This document shows, one piece after another, positions 1 through 10,989 of a stretch of 64,000 bases of DNA. How positions within the stretch are numbered: position 1 is the first letter of the stretch; each line of letters begins with the position of its first letter. The DNA is from Nectonema munidae (Eukaryota > Nematomorpha > Nectonematoida > Nectonematidae): contig JAUIRK010000734.1 of NCBI GenBank assembly GCA_030549495.1, forward strand, positions 62,001-126,000, given 5' to 3'. The notes beneath the pieces are model-generated. The model worked only from the letters and a program-made list of their open reading frames with translations, did no database searches and was not told where the DNA came from. The position numbers and the translations under genes were made by a program.

Positions 1-1590
1 TGTATTTTTATGAAGGATTGCTGATAGTTTATTTAAAATCACAAAATAGAGTGAATAAAAATATCTCTATAAATTATTATTAAGAACTTTTGTTGAAATA
101 TCCTTATAAACGTTGTAAATTAAAAACTTATTTACTTTGTTTCTCTATATTATGCGTACGCCATACCTTTTTTACGAAAAAAAAACTGCCTAGACAGTTC
201 TTATGAAGAAAAACGGACTTAAAGTGTTCACACGAAGAACAGCCACCATAAAATGTGTAGGATATGATTGATCCTTTTTTGAAAACTACAAACCCCAGAT
301 TGTTTAAAATGCTAAGTTCTACTCCTGATATGGATAGGGAATGGAGTGTCCTCCATCAGTATTATGTTATAAACAAAGACAGCTAAGAACAACATTGCAG
401 ATAATGATGGAAACGAGGCGTATAGAATGAAAGGAGTGGCCGTTATCAGAGGTGAAAACATCTGTTTTCATATTCACGGAAACTTTTTACAAGATGAAAA
501 AGAGGACTAATGAGCAACCACATTCGCGAACATTGTTATCTATCCTTCTTTCTGCATGTATGCTGTGTACAACATACGCTTTCATGAAAGAAAGCAGGGG
601 CCGAATCAGTGAAATGAATAATTATGATAATAATCTCACATTTTGCTGCACTTCTTTCTATGTGGTAGAGATGTGATGGTCCATGGTAAACAGGTTTTCA
701 AACTATATAAACATATACAGTAGGAGTGTACTAGAATCGCAAGCAACAACCCATGTCAGTTCTTTTAAGGACATTTTGTAGTGACGATTCGGTCCCGCTT
801 TCAACATAAGAATGCGAATAAAGTCTGGCTTCTCTACCCTTACCGATATGAGAATATCGCTTCAATCTCTATAATTGTGAAATTTCATGATCCGTCATCA
901 GGATTTGAATTATAGATGAAGTAAACTTATTCCTACACTCTATTCCAATGTTGATATCAACGAATTTCTATATTTGACACACAACCACATTTTAAATGTG
1001 GTATCACTGTGAATTATCATTTATGTAAGTGAAGTGCTAAATATAGCATACATGCATCATATATATAACATAAGTTGTAGATCTAGTAACTCATGCATAT
1101 TGGAAATAATAATAGGACGGACAAAGTACTCGGTTTACACTACTCAACTCTACCCAGAGAGAAACCCGAAACGAAGACGTTTCTCTTTATGCAAGTAATT
1201 GGCTACGCTTCAACAGAAGTCAAAAGAATATAAAAGGAATAATTTTACATCTCCTTTTTAAAACCTTCCATCAACACACAGCTCACATTTAGTTACACCT
1301 AACATCACAGAGCTAACTTTCACACCTAAACACAAATTATATCACTTAAACCAGGAAGCCTGTTTGAAATACTACATGTGAAACAAGCAAGACTCTATAA
1401 ATGATATATACGCACCAATAGAAAGTGAAAGCGAGTGAAATATTTTGTTCCTTAAATTTTACATCTATTTACCCTAAATTCGCGTCTTAACACGTTAAAG
1501 AGGTGCTTATAATTTTACTACAATGTATCGATATGTTATATAGGAAGGAGTAAATTTTAGACAATCAGAAATGCTATTCTCACCTGTCGT
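1..1590. other. AT-rich stretch with no gene recognised
   Basis: I see no supported coding exon here. A repeat copy lies at about 885-1,020 (entered separately), and a single GAAGAACAGCCACC motif at 234-247 is an outlier of the cluster that follows. The short reading frame at 452-676 has no recognisable domain. Confidence 0.5.
885..1020 (+). repeat. Unknown dispersed repeat, left part, copy 1
   Basis: It starts near TTTCATGATCCGT and passes through ATTCCAATGTTGATATCAA to GGTATCACTGTGAATTAT. The same blocks in the same order occur at 42,465-42,610 and, more diverged, at 3,045-3,150. No coding capacity is visible. The class of element is unknown. Confidence 0.55.
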
Positions 1591-1591
1591 A

Positions 1592-2830
1592 AAAAGAAAA
1601 AAATATATCCTGAAGAACAGCCCCCACACAGTGGCGTAGCCAGAGGGGGGGGGGGGCAAGGGGGCAGTGCCCCCCCCCCCCCAATACCTTTTCTGCCCCC
1701 CCCCCCCAAATAATTTTATTTCCAATATGCTTGCCCCCCTAAATTCCTTGCATGCCCCCCCCCCCCCAACTTCCATTTTTTTGGCTACGCCACTGCCCAC
1801 AATGAAGTCTTTTTTGTACCAATTGAAGAATAACCATTCTAAAGCTTTATCCTGAAAAATAACCACCCAAAGGTTTATCCTAGAGATCTAAAAAGCAAAT
1901 CAGAAAAAAAACCGCAGGGAAGATATGCTGTTTATGCAAATAAATACAATATATTTCTGTATGAAATCCAAAATTTTCTAATAAAAAAATCGGATCATAT
2001 GAAGAACAACCACCCCAACAATTCTGAGGTGGCTATTCTTCAGAAGAGAAATTTTTAGGGTGGCTATTCTTTAGTTGAGTTTTATATTTATTTAAACTTT
2101 GAAATGTGTATTGTATAATTAAATCGAGCGTATACTAAACAAATTGTTTTATAACAATATCCTGTTTTGCAAGTCAGCTATATAATATTATAGATGTGTA
2201 CTTATTGTTTATTTTTTTAATTCTTCTCACAAAAAGAATTTTCAAGATTTCTTAAAACATAGAATCATATTGGAATAAACAAAAAGCAAATATAAAAAAA
2301 AAGAACGTATGTAAAATAAATTTTCTAGAGTCTTGTAGCGAGAAAGATTTTCCAATAATGCTTTTTTTAGTTTATGTAAGCACATATCTCAACAATTTCC
2401 TGTATAAAAGTAAATGTAAATTTTAATATTTTAGTTTTTACTAAATAAATTTTTTTAATTTTGCTTCAGTGGTATATTCTGTACAATATTATTGGAAAAC
2501 TATTTGCGGTAGTTTGGGTTCTTCAAAAAGGTCATGCGGGGTGGTTGTTCTTCACTTGCTACTAAAATATTGTCTTGGGGTGGTTATTCTCCATATGATC
2601 CAAAAAATCTTCTGAAAACTCTTCATAATTTAAATAAACATAATATTTTTACAGAAAGTTATCATTTAATTGATATTTCTTCTTTCCTTTTGGGCATATG
2701 TTTTAATACTTTTTAGTTATCTTTGAATAATTTGTAAAAGGCAACTATCCTGAAGAAATTTCATGCAACAATGTTCTCTTCTGAAGAAAGAAGTTCGAGT
2801 GGTTGTTCTTCAGGAGATCCAAAAAATTCT
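1592..2830. repeat. Cluster of GAAGAACAACCACC motifs, both orientations
   Basis: At least ten copies of a motif near GAAGAACAACCACC, or its complement GGTGGTTGTTCTTC, lie at about 1,611, 1,824, 1,854, 2,001, 2,026, 2,057, 2,538, 2,577 and 2,797, with a relative at 2,740. The copies at 1,992 and 2,577 are flanked by GGATCATATG and CATATGATCC, so the block 1,992-2,601 has inverted ends of about 24 bp. The pattern suggests a foldback element or nested MITEs. I know no family with this motif. Confidence 0.6.
1629..1795. mobile_element. Short MITE with CAGTGGCGTAGCCA ends and poly-C interior
   Basis: A 167-bp element beginning CAGTGGCGTAGCCA and ending TGGCTACGCCACTG, so the 14-bp ends are exact inverted repeats. 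Both flanks carry CCCACA (1,623-1,628 and 1,796-1,801), read as the target duplication. The interior has four long C or G runs. It has inserted into one copy of the GAAGAACA motif cluster. The end sequence resembles widespread invertebrate MITEs; the superfamily is uncertain. Confidence 0.75.
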
Positions 2831-5800
2831 TTACCTTTAAATAAAACTTTTCAATGTTTCAATGACTTCTAGAAGTGTTCATGCAAGAATAATGGGAAAA
2901 AGACTGATAAGTGGTTCAAAACATTCTGATAAATTGGTTTAAAACATTTCGTTGAATTCTGACGTAATTTAATTGTTTAAAAATTATTCCAAAATTTTCA
3001 TCCAATAAAATCAAAAGGTTTATGTAGCGGTTCGTCGAGAAAAAAATTGACTATGTCGTATGCTCATTCCTACAGTGTATTCCAAGTTGGCATCATGGAA
3101 TCTTTTTTTATTTAGCTCATAACTGAAATTTTTAAGTACCAGTTTACATATCTCTTTCATTGTCAACATACTATAAAATGAAGTTTCTGAACGTTTATAT
3201 TTTATTAAAAAAATTCGCATTTTTTGCAGGCAAGTGCATAGTGCAATATTTCACATTACGAATCTAATAATCTGATTTCATTGGCCAGAGGATGTCTGTA
3301 TAATCCAACGATTTTTGGTTGGTAGGTTGATTTTAAATGCCATAACGCAGGACAAAGTGTGGATGAGAGTCACCGAGTTGCAATGCAGGATTCTTCAGCA
3401 TATTAGCGTATACTTCAATCAAATTTAATTATATATTAAAAATCGTATGGGAACATTTTATTTTAGATTCGATGTGTTGGAGTGTGTGGCGACTGTCCCA
3501 CGAAAATTTTGGCGAGTGTCTACGGTTTTGCGCAATGCGAACGCTTGCAATCCCTTCCCGTGCCATCGAGTTTACAAAATGCTGCTGGACAAAAATGTGT
3601 TCTCTCTGCATACGGCTCTAACCAATTATCGACCAGAATAATCAGACGATATCTAATGTAAAGCAGAAGATTTGTATTACAAAGCATTAATAAACGCAGA
3701 CGATTCATATTTTTGCTAGGCCGACTGTGGTCGATAACGGGTTATTAATAACCTGGGTCAGGTGAAGATTTTAAAGTGTCTATGATTATTATTTTTGAAA
3801 TAATAAATCGAATTAGCATTAAATATTTTCACTTTTTAAATTTTGATTTCCTTAATCTACAACTAAAATTCTTTTTAATTTACAAGTTTTTTGCTTTTGA
3901 TAAATCATGAGTTTTGATTTATTGGATCATTTCTATCAGAAACATTAAACGAATCTCATCTGCGCATTTTTAAGATTGACAGGTGATATATTCTTATTGA
4001 AAAAGCGACCAGCTATCTCCGAACTCTTCAAAAATATAAATTTTTTTAAGAGGAATAGAAGTTTCCATTATAATTTAGTAGGTGCATATACCCGAAAAGG
4101 TGAGAAAAGTTCAGATAGATTGAAATGATAAAAAAAAAATTTTTAATATGATAATAGCTAGTGAGGGCTGTAAATTTTCATTGGGCCTATAAATAATGCT
4201 TAAGTAAGCTTTACATTAATCATTTTTAAATCTATCTTGTAAATACTTCCTTCTTTCTCAAAAAAGAATACAGCGTTTCATACATTTTTTTTCTTTTTTA
4301 AAAGAAAGTAAAAAAAGTTTCTTTTAAAAGTTATAACTTGGGGAATTGAAGTTTGTTAAAAAGTTTCCTATATTCAAACATTTTCATCCAACAAGTTGTG
4401 TGCAAAATTGCAAAGCCTTATAAGCATTCGTTTGTTTTATTACTTTTTTTGTTATTATCGTAATAATTTCGTGAATTTGCACTTTCTTTGGCTATAGCAT
4501 CTAGACCTGCTGAAAATCATTCGATGCCACCTCGATACTGAAAATGTCAATCAATTGTTAATAAGTCGTCATGTTTTTGACTATATTTCGAATTTTTCAT
4601 ACTTTATATATATAGATATAGATAAGCCTATAATTGGATGAATTATACAATTTTTAAGGATTGGAATATATTGTTTCATATAAATACATACCCCATTTCC
4701 TCAAAAGTCCTTAGGGAAGGATACAGATTTGAAAGTCATGGTGTCAAAAGAACACCAGAGAAAGTTGTATTATTATACTGTAAATAAAGGTGCGCTTTGA
4801 AAAACACTTCTCTCAGCACTCCCCCGTTTTATCAACGGGCTTGCCCTTGGATAATCTTGCATAGTGTACATTTTTGAATTCTGATTAGCTGAAAAAAGAA
4901 AATGTATTAATTTATACTAAAAAGCATATTAATTATGGATTTAAAAAAATTTAGTTTATATAATTAATCTTTGAAAAGATGCAACACGACATTTCGAAAA
5001 CAAATGGAAATTGGAAGGATCTCGTAAAAAATGATTTTAAAAGAAATATGCTTATATATGATACTGCTGCAGAATAATCTTAACATCAGCAAAAGAAAGG
5101 GCGCTGATATCTTCGTAATAATGGAGTCTCTCACAATAACAATGCGAAGGGAAAAGCAGTGCGGTGTGTTTGTGTGTAGATAGATGTGAAATATAAACAA
5201 ATATTGAGGGCAGTTTTATGATGGCGCTTCCAGATTGACAATGTTTTCCATCGTGTGAACAAAGAAACATGGAAAGAGAGTGAGTGAGTAGTATTGATGA
5301 AAGAAGAGTAAAGAGCAGTCAGTTATCATATCTTCTTCTCACATGAAAGATTGGTTGGAGCCATAAGTTATTTACTTTCTTGTTAATTAAGTTCCCTCTT
5401 CACAACATAAAGTTTTATCTTTTGTGCTTAATTTTTCTTTGTTTGAAAACGGTGAAATGTAATGTGACTTGTACAATGTACACACAGACATAAGAACTGA
5501 AATTATCAAACTGGCGCCCGGAAAGATGTTTTCGGGTTCAATGAGAAGAAGACGAATGCCGTGTAAATTTAAAGGTGATTGAGGGGATTGGTAATAATAA
5601 TAAGTGATGCCTTTGATGCTGACATTTTACTTTTCTACAACAATTTACTTAGAAAATAATCTAACTGACTCAGAATAACAAAACATGATTGACAAAATAC
5701 GGAAATGGCTACTTTTTATACAAAATTGTATTGGCTGGAAAAGGTTCACAATATGCAATGAGCAACAAAAAAATAATAACATTTAAACGTGTCTAGACAA

Positions 5801-5890
5801 AAAATCGTTATTTTTTGACTGCACGCCCGCTAAAACTACAGTGATAAAAAGGGGATGAACTTTGAACAATGAAATTTACGTTTTAATCTT
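2831..5890. other. AT-rich stretch, no supported gene
   Basis: No exon with recognisable protein sequence was found. Two relatives of a dispersed repeat lie at 3,045-3,150 and 3,388-3,425. The segment 3,460-3,650 has a more even base composition and overlapping short frames on both strands, none with a recognisable domain. Confidence 0.5.
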
Positions 5891-5899
5891 TTCGGAACA

Positions 5900-6030
5900 G
5901 AGTAAAAATTCACTGTAGATAAGTTCGGGAGTCGTGCAAGTAGCAGCGCTGCTGCCAGGCGGGTATTCGAACACCGATACGCAATTTTGAAAAGAATGGT
6001 GCGCTTAGCGAATAAAATAATTAGAATTGA
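5900..6030 (-). repeat. Probable tRNA-derived SINE, second family, degenerate
   Basis: Read on the minus strand, TAAGCGCACC is followed 30 bases later by GTGTTCGAATACCCGCCTGGC, which resembles the end of an A box, an anticodon region and a B box (consensus GGTTCGAATCC) as in tRNA-derived SINEs. Downstream, CCCGAACTTATCTACAGTGAAT resembles a conserved SINE body. The 5' head is not intact. No second copy was seen in the window. Confidence 0.45.
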
Positions 6031-8460
6031 TATTGACGTAAGGCGTAGGTTTACACTAGTAGACAGGGTGTTTGGAATTATAAAGCAAGGCGTGATGTAC
6101 TTTTAAGTACCCAGCTGTACTGGAGTATATCAAGTTTTGAGCGAAATTTTGAGTTTCAAAATATATGATAAATGTTTCGATTAATTAACCGTCTTATCGT
6201 CGTTGTACAATATTATATTGAAGGAATTATATTTTTTTCATAAAATTTTATTTGTTTGTTCCTTGCTATATTTCAGAATTGTATGGATGATAAATTCATC
6301 AACTTTTACAAAGGAAGCCGAAAATAAAAGTTTGAAAAATTTTCGCTTTAAAATATACGGATAAGTGCATAAGGATACAGTTGTAGCAATGATCAGAAAC
6401 AAGTAGTTGATATAGCATTTCAGATCTAAAGCACCAAAAATGGGATTTGTTTGCACTGCAGATGAGGTGTGGAAAAATTAGTTGTCCAATTTATTGATCT
6501 CCTTTCAAACTAATTGTAAAAATTACAATAACACTGATATTTCACAGAAAAAAGTTGTTAATAGCATCGACTTAGAAACTTAGTAAATGATGTTGTAAAT
6601 TAGTAAACCTGCGTCTTGTTGAAAACTTGAATGCCCGCCCATATATCAAGGGTCATATCAAAACACATTGTTCACACGATATAAGTAAAATCATAACAAA
6701 GTGCATCTGGAAACAGAAAGATATCTGACTCTCATAATCACTGATGTAGAATGGAAGTAAACTTTATTCTAAATATATGCTGCATGCTACCATAAATTTC
6801 CCCTGATCTTATATATGGCTGAATAAGTTTGCACACTAGGTAACTTTAATCTCCTGCTCCAGCTTAGGTTCATTACTGCTTTTTCATATCTGAGTTAACT
6901 ACCTTGATTTGATACAAGTCTACAGTTAATCTTTTAATTGTCATCGAAGCTCTTTTCCTGATTTATAAGTTCACTTTCAATATATTCCCACTTTTAACTT
7001 TCAGCCACAAGAACATGCCATAATTTTCTATTTTTCTCTCTTTTCACAAGACGTTTTTGTGGTATTTTTTTAATGCCCTTATTTTTTTACTATACTGATC
7101 GTATTAAGAAAATTTCAGCTATTTCTTGCAAAGCATCGTTCAGTTAATAAATGCCTTGGTACATTTTTTGAGGTGAAGTTATATCAATCAAGTTAATGTT
7201 TATTTGCAATTTCTGTTCTTTAAACTTAAAAAGTTATTAAAGCATTATATAATCTACTTCATGAAAATGAATCTAATTTTTCAATAAAGTGGTTATTTTC
7301 CAAATTGTTCAATGTCGTATCATAAAATAGATTCGTACATTAAACATGTAAAAAGTAAGCATTTCAATAACTTTAATAATATTTAGGAGAAACAAATGAA
7401 GATTCTGATAAATAGGTAATGGTATGTAACAAGGAATATTACAATGTACTGTGTCAACTAATATTACCCTAAATATGGCTTTACATTTATTAAAATACGA
7501 GAAGCAGATAAACTCCATTTTTACTGTCATTTAGAAAACGATTATTATTTAAGGAAGAAGTTGTTTCTTGTCTTGATACTCATAAAAATGAAATTGTGGA
7601 AATTTTAAATTAAATTTTAACGATTAAAATGTTCTTTCAACTTATTAAAGACTGAACGAGGATTAATTCATTTATAAAAACGAATTTGGGGTTTGTTTCA
7701 CCTGTTTTTTAAGAACAAATCATTGTAAATTTCAATATGTACCCATTTTAAATGTGTTAAAAAATTTATTATCTTACAACGATATATTTTGCTTTGTTTT
7801 ATCTTAACATAAGTAATCTGATCACCTGTTGAGATATTTTTGTAATCGTAAGTTTTATTTAGAAATACCTCTATATTATAAGGAAATTGTTCTGTCTAAT
7901 CCAATAAGAACTAAAGTTAAAAAAGTTAAGATTAGTTGTTTCTACATCATTTTATCATCCTGATCTCAATTGAGTATTATTCAACTTTTGATTTTGTGCA
8001 TGTCAAGCCTTGTAAAGGTTGAAGGATTAGAGAAAATATTACAACCATTAATTGAAAATAATTAAGTTCTTGAAAAAGAGGGTTTTGACTTTGAAACAAA
8101 ACAGAGAAAAATCAAATTTTATGGTACTGTTAGTGCGATTATTGATGATAATAAAATGTTTTAGCGAACGTTTGTGGTTTAGTGACCTTGTATTGCATGG
8201 CTGATTAAAACGTCATCAAAACAGAATTTATTCATGATAATTTAGTTTTAAGAACTATTCAATCTTATGATTCACAAGAGGAAAATGTCATTGAAGATCC
8301 AACTCTTTCTAGAGCTTGTATCACCTTTCAATAAATTGAAATATTTCCATGTAATGGAAGGTTTAGTGAGATATTTGTCATGATGTTATTTTGTCATATT
8401 ACTTGAAAATATTATATCAATAAAAAGCTAAAAATCAAACAAAATGTGGTGTAAAGACCT
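6031..8460. other. AT-rich stretch, no supported gene
   Basis: The only notable item is a minus-strand frame at 6,238-6,456 with a good acceptor-like start and one hydrophobic stretch (see findings). Plus-strand translation around 8,030-8,160 gives a fragment (KIKFYGTVSAIIDDNK) that hints at an old transposon protein, but it is too short to place. Confidence 0.45.
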
Positions 8461-9715
8461 GTTTTTTATGCGAAGTTTTGAAACTCAAATATTTCAGCAG
8501 ACATTATTGGCAAGGAAAAATTGGCCCAAAAAATTTGAAAAAATTGATTTTTACTCAGAGAAAAAATTGACTTTATTGACTTTTTAAAGTTTCATTGAAT
8601 TGAACTACTATGAAGACTTTAGAGAAAGTATTGAAAATTATTTCAAAGAATCCATGACTTTGTAATACAACAACATATAATTAATGACATTTTCTGATTT
8701 AAAATTCGATCATTTTCTAGCAGTTTTTTTCAGTTTAGAAAAAGATCTTTCTACTTCTAAAATTAAAACTTGACAATTTTGTAATTTGGGATAAGTACTG
8801 CGAGAGATTTGAGAGTTTTCCATATTCATGATTCTATTGATTTCATTTTATTTGAATCTATTTTCAAGATAACTTTTAACGCCACATTCGTCTTAAATGA
8901 AATAATGTTGAAGAAACAAGTAAATCTTCAACTGAAAAAGTCTCTATGTTGACTTTTTCCGACTAAATCAATGAATCATGAATATTCTCTAATTATTGTT
9001 AGCAAGTTTTGACACAGATTTTCTTTTTTTAACAATTTCTTGATATTTGGCAATAAAATTCCATCTTCATCATCAATTTCTTCACTGCTGGAAGATTTTA
9101 ATGAAAATATTTTGCTGCTTGCAACCAATTTGACAATTTCGTTACAATTGGAACTGAAGTGTTGCCGATAGGTTTGAAAAGAGAACGTCTTTTTTTATTA
9201 CTAATTTGGAATGATTTAATGCCGTTAATCTATAATTTTGCAGGATAACTTAACTTTTAAGGTAAACTTGTGTAAAAGATGTGAAAAGCATGCAATGATA
9301 AAAAAGTTGGGGAATAAAATTCCATAATTTCTGCAGCGGATATTTCGTATGTAACCGCGTTTGTCAAAAAAAAAATTTGTCTTACAAAAAACTTCTTCAT
9401 GTTTAACCTCAATCAGGCAAACTTTACAGTAAAACCTTTTATTGGATGAAAAAAAGCCCAACTATTGTGGAAGTGTTGATATAAAGAAGAAATCTTGTAT
9501 GTATCGCTTATAATAATTGTAGGCACATTGAATCAAAAAGTGTTAAATATAAAAATTGACTTTATTGACCTAAACTCGAAAAATTGACTTTAATTGACTT
9601 AAAAATTTGAAATTAGTTCAAAAAATTTTAGACTAAACATGTAAAGATCTTCTTCAAAGAGTTTTTGCTAAACGGAAATAAAGGTTGACTTTATTGACTT
9701 TTACTCGCCCTTAGT
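8461..9715 (-). mobile_element. Degenerate transposon with zinc-finger remnant and TTGACTTTATTGAC repeats
   Basis: A minus-strand frame at 9,225-9,461 begins with KRFYCKVCLIEVKHEE, resembling the first half of a BED-like zinc finger from a hAT-type transposase. Around it the motif TTGACTTTATTGAC occurs at 8,567, 9,556 and 9,685, with a variant at 9,584, which could be subterminal transposase-binding repeats. I could not define terminal repeats or a target duplication. The rest of the transposase is not readable. Confidence 0.4.
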
Positions 9716-10800
9716 ACTTTTTAAAAAACAACAATAAACTTATAGTTATTGATTTTAAAAAACTAATAGATTACAAACCTTATGCAATATATACTTCTAA
9801 AAACATGATTTTTTGTTGTTATAATAAAAAACAAATTATTTGGAGTAGTTTTATTTAAATTTAATTATATTAATATTTTATCAATTAAATATATTATCAG
9901 TATACTTGTATCAGTATACTCAGTATGAATTATTATCAGATAATTCAAATTAAGTTTCTGATTAGCACATTAATTTGCAAATCAGTAAAACGTAAATATT
10001 TATTTTAATTTTTTGTATCCTCCAACTTCTTCAATGGTATGTTCAGTTAAAATTCTATAAAAGTTCGCCATTTCATATGAATACTTTCAGGTTTTTATCT
10101 TTTTTTGAAGATGAGGTAAAAAGTATTGCGGAAATTTTTCTTCTGATTTTGAATCTTCTCACTTGGATTCACCAATAATTTTTTATGTGCAGTTTTGTCT
10201 TTTTCCTTAAATTTTTCAGTCCTTTATGTTATGAACAAAATCTTTGCCGTTATTTAAAAAAATGATTTTCAAATTTTTGTCTTTTGTTAGAGTATTGACC
10301 TTTATAAGGAAAAATTGGTTAATAGCGCATCCGAAAACCATCTCAACAAAGATTCATCAATACTTGTTTAGACCTTATACAAATTTGCTCTTTTTAATGC
10401 TATTTGTTTTTACTTTATTGCAAAAATTCAATAATTTGCTCATATAAAAATTCCAATTGTCCCTTGCATCCGACTTGAGCTGTCCCTTATAACCATGGAA
10501 AATACAATAGGAAGCATAGGCTCGGAATTCGTACTCTCAAAAATGTCGCCTACAATCGGCTTTCCTTTATATTGAAGTCCCATTGATAAAGAGAGGCGCC
10601 TATTGACAAAATTCATCAAAATTTATTTATCAACTTTAAATTCTGTCAAATTTTACGTTAAAAATTTTAGCATGCGAATGAATATTGAATTATCACGATT
10701 TAAAACTTTCGCAAGAAAGATAAAAATGATCAAGGATCGAGTTATCATTGACATTATCAGTGGCGGATTCAGAGCGCCCCCTCCTCTTCCATTTTCAATT

Positions 10801-10983
10801 TTTCAGGATATCAGTGTAGTTCAATCAGAATTAGTTTCATTTTGTGAAAGAAAAGTTCTATTTCAGATCCGTAACATGATATGGGTAAATGTTCATTGTG
10901 TAACACGAGTAATGCTCTAGGCATATATTCGCAAAAATTCCTTTTAAGAAAAAATGTTATAAATCGCTGCAGAGCAAATTAAT
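10801..10983 (+). repeat. Unknown dispersed repeat, right part (empty-site copy)
   Basis: It runs from TTTCAGGATATCAGTGTAG through TTTTGTGAAAGAA and GTAACATGATATGGGTAAAT to GTAATGCTCT and on to AAAATGTTATAAATCGC. It aligns with 43,383-43,504 plus 43,819-43,885, where a hAT MITE interrupts it right after GTAATGCTCT. This copy therefore shows the pre-insertion state. A separate sequence CAGTGGCGGATTCAGAG at 10,758 abuts its left side. Confidence 0.7.
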
Positions 10984-10989
10984 TTCTAG

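Noticed and set aside
1507-1866. 119-residue minus-strand frame and its plus-strand counterpart
   Set aside because: Gly/Pro runs come from the poly-C interior of a MITE.
3429-3708. Overlapping short frames on both strands in a more GC-balanced patch
   Set aside because: None shows a domain; overlapping frames on both strands are expected where stops are rarer.
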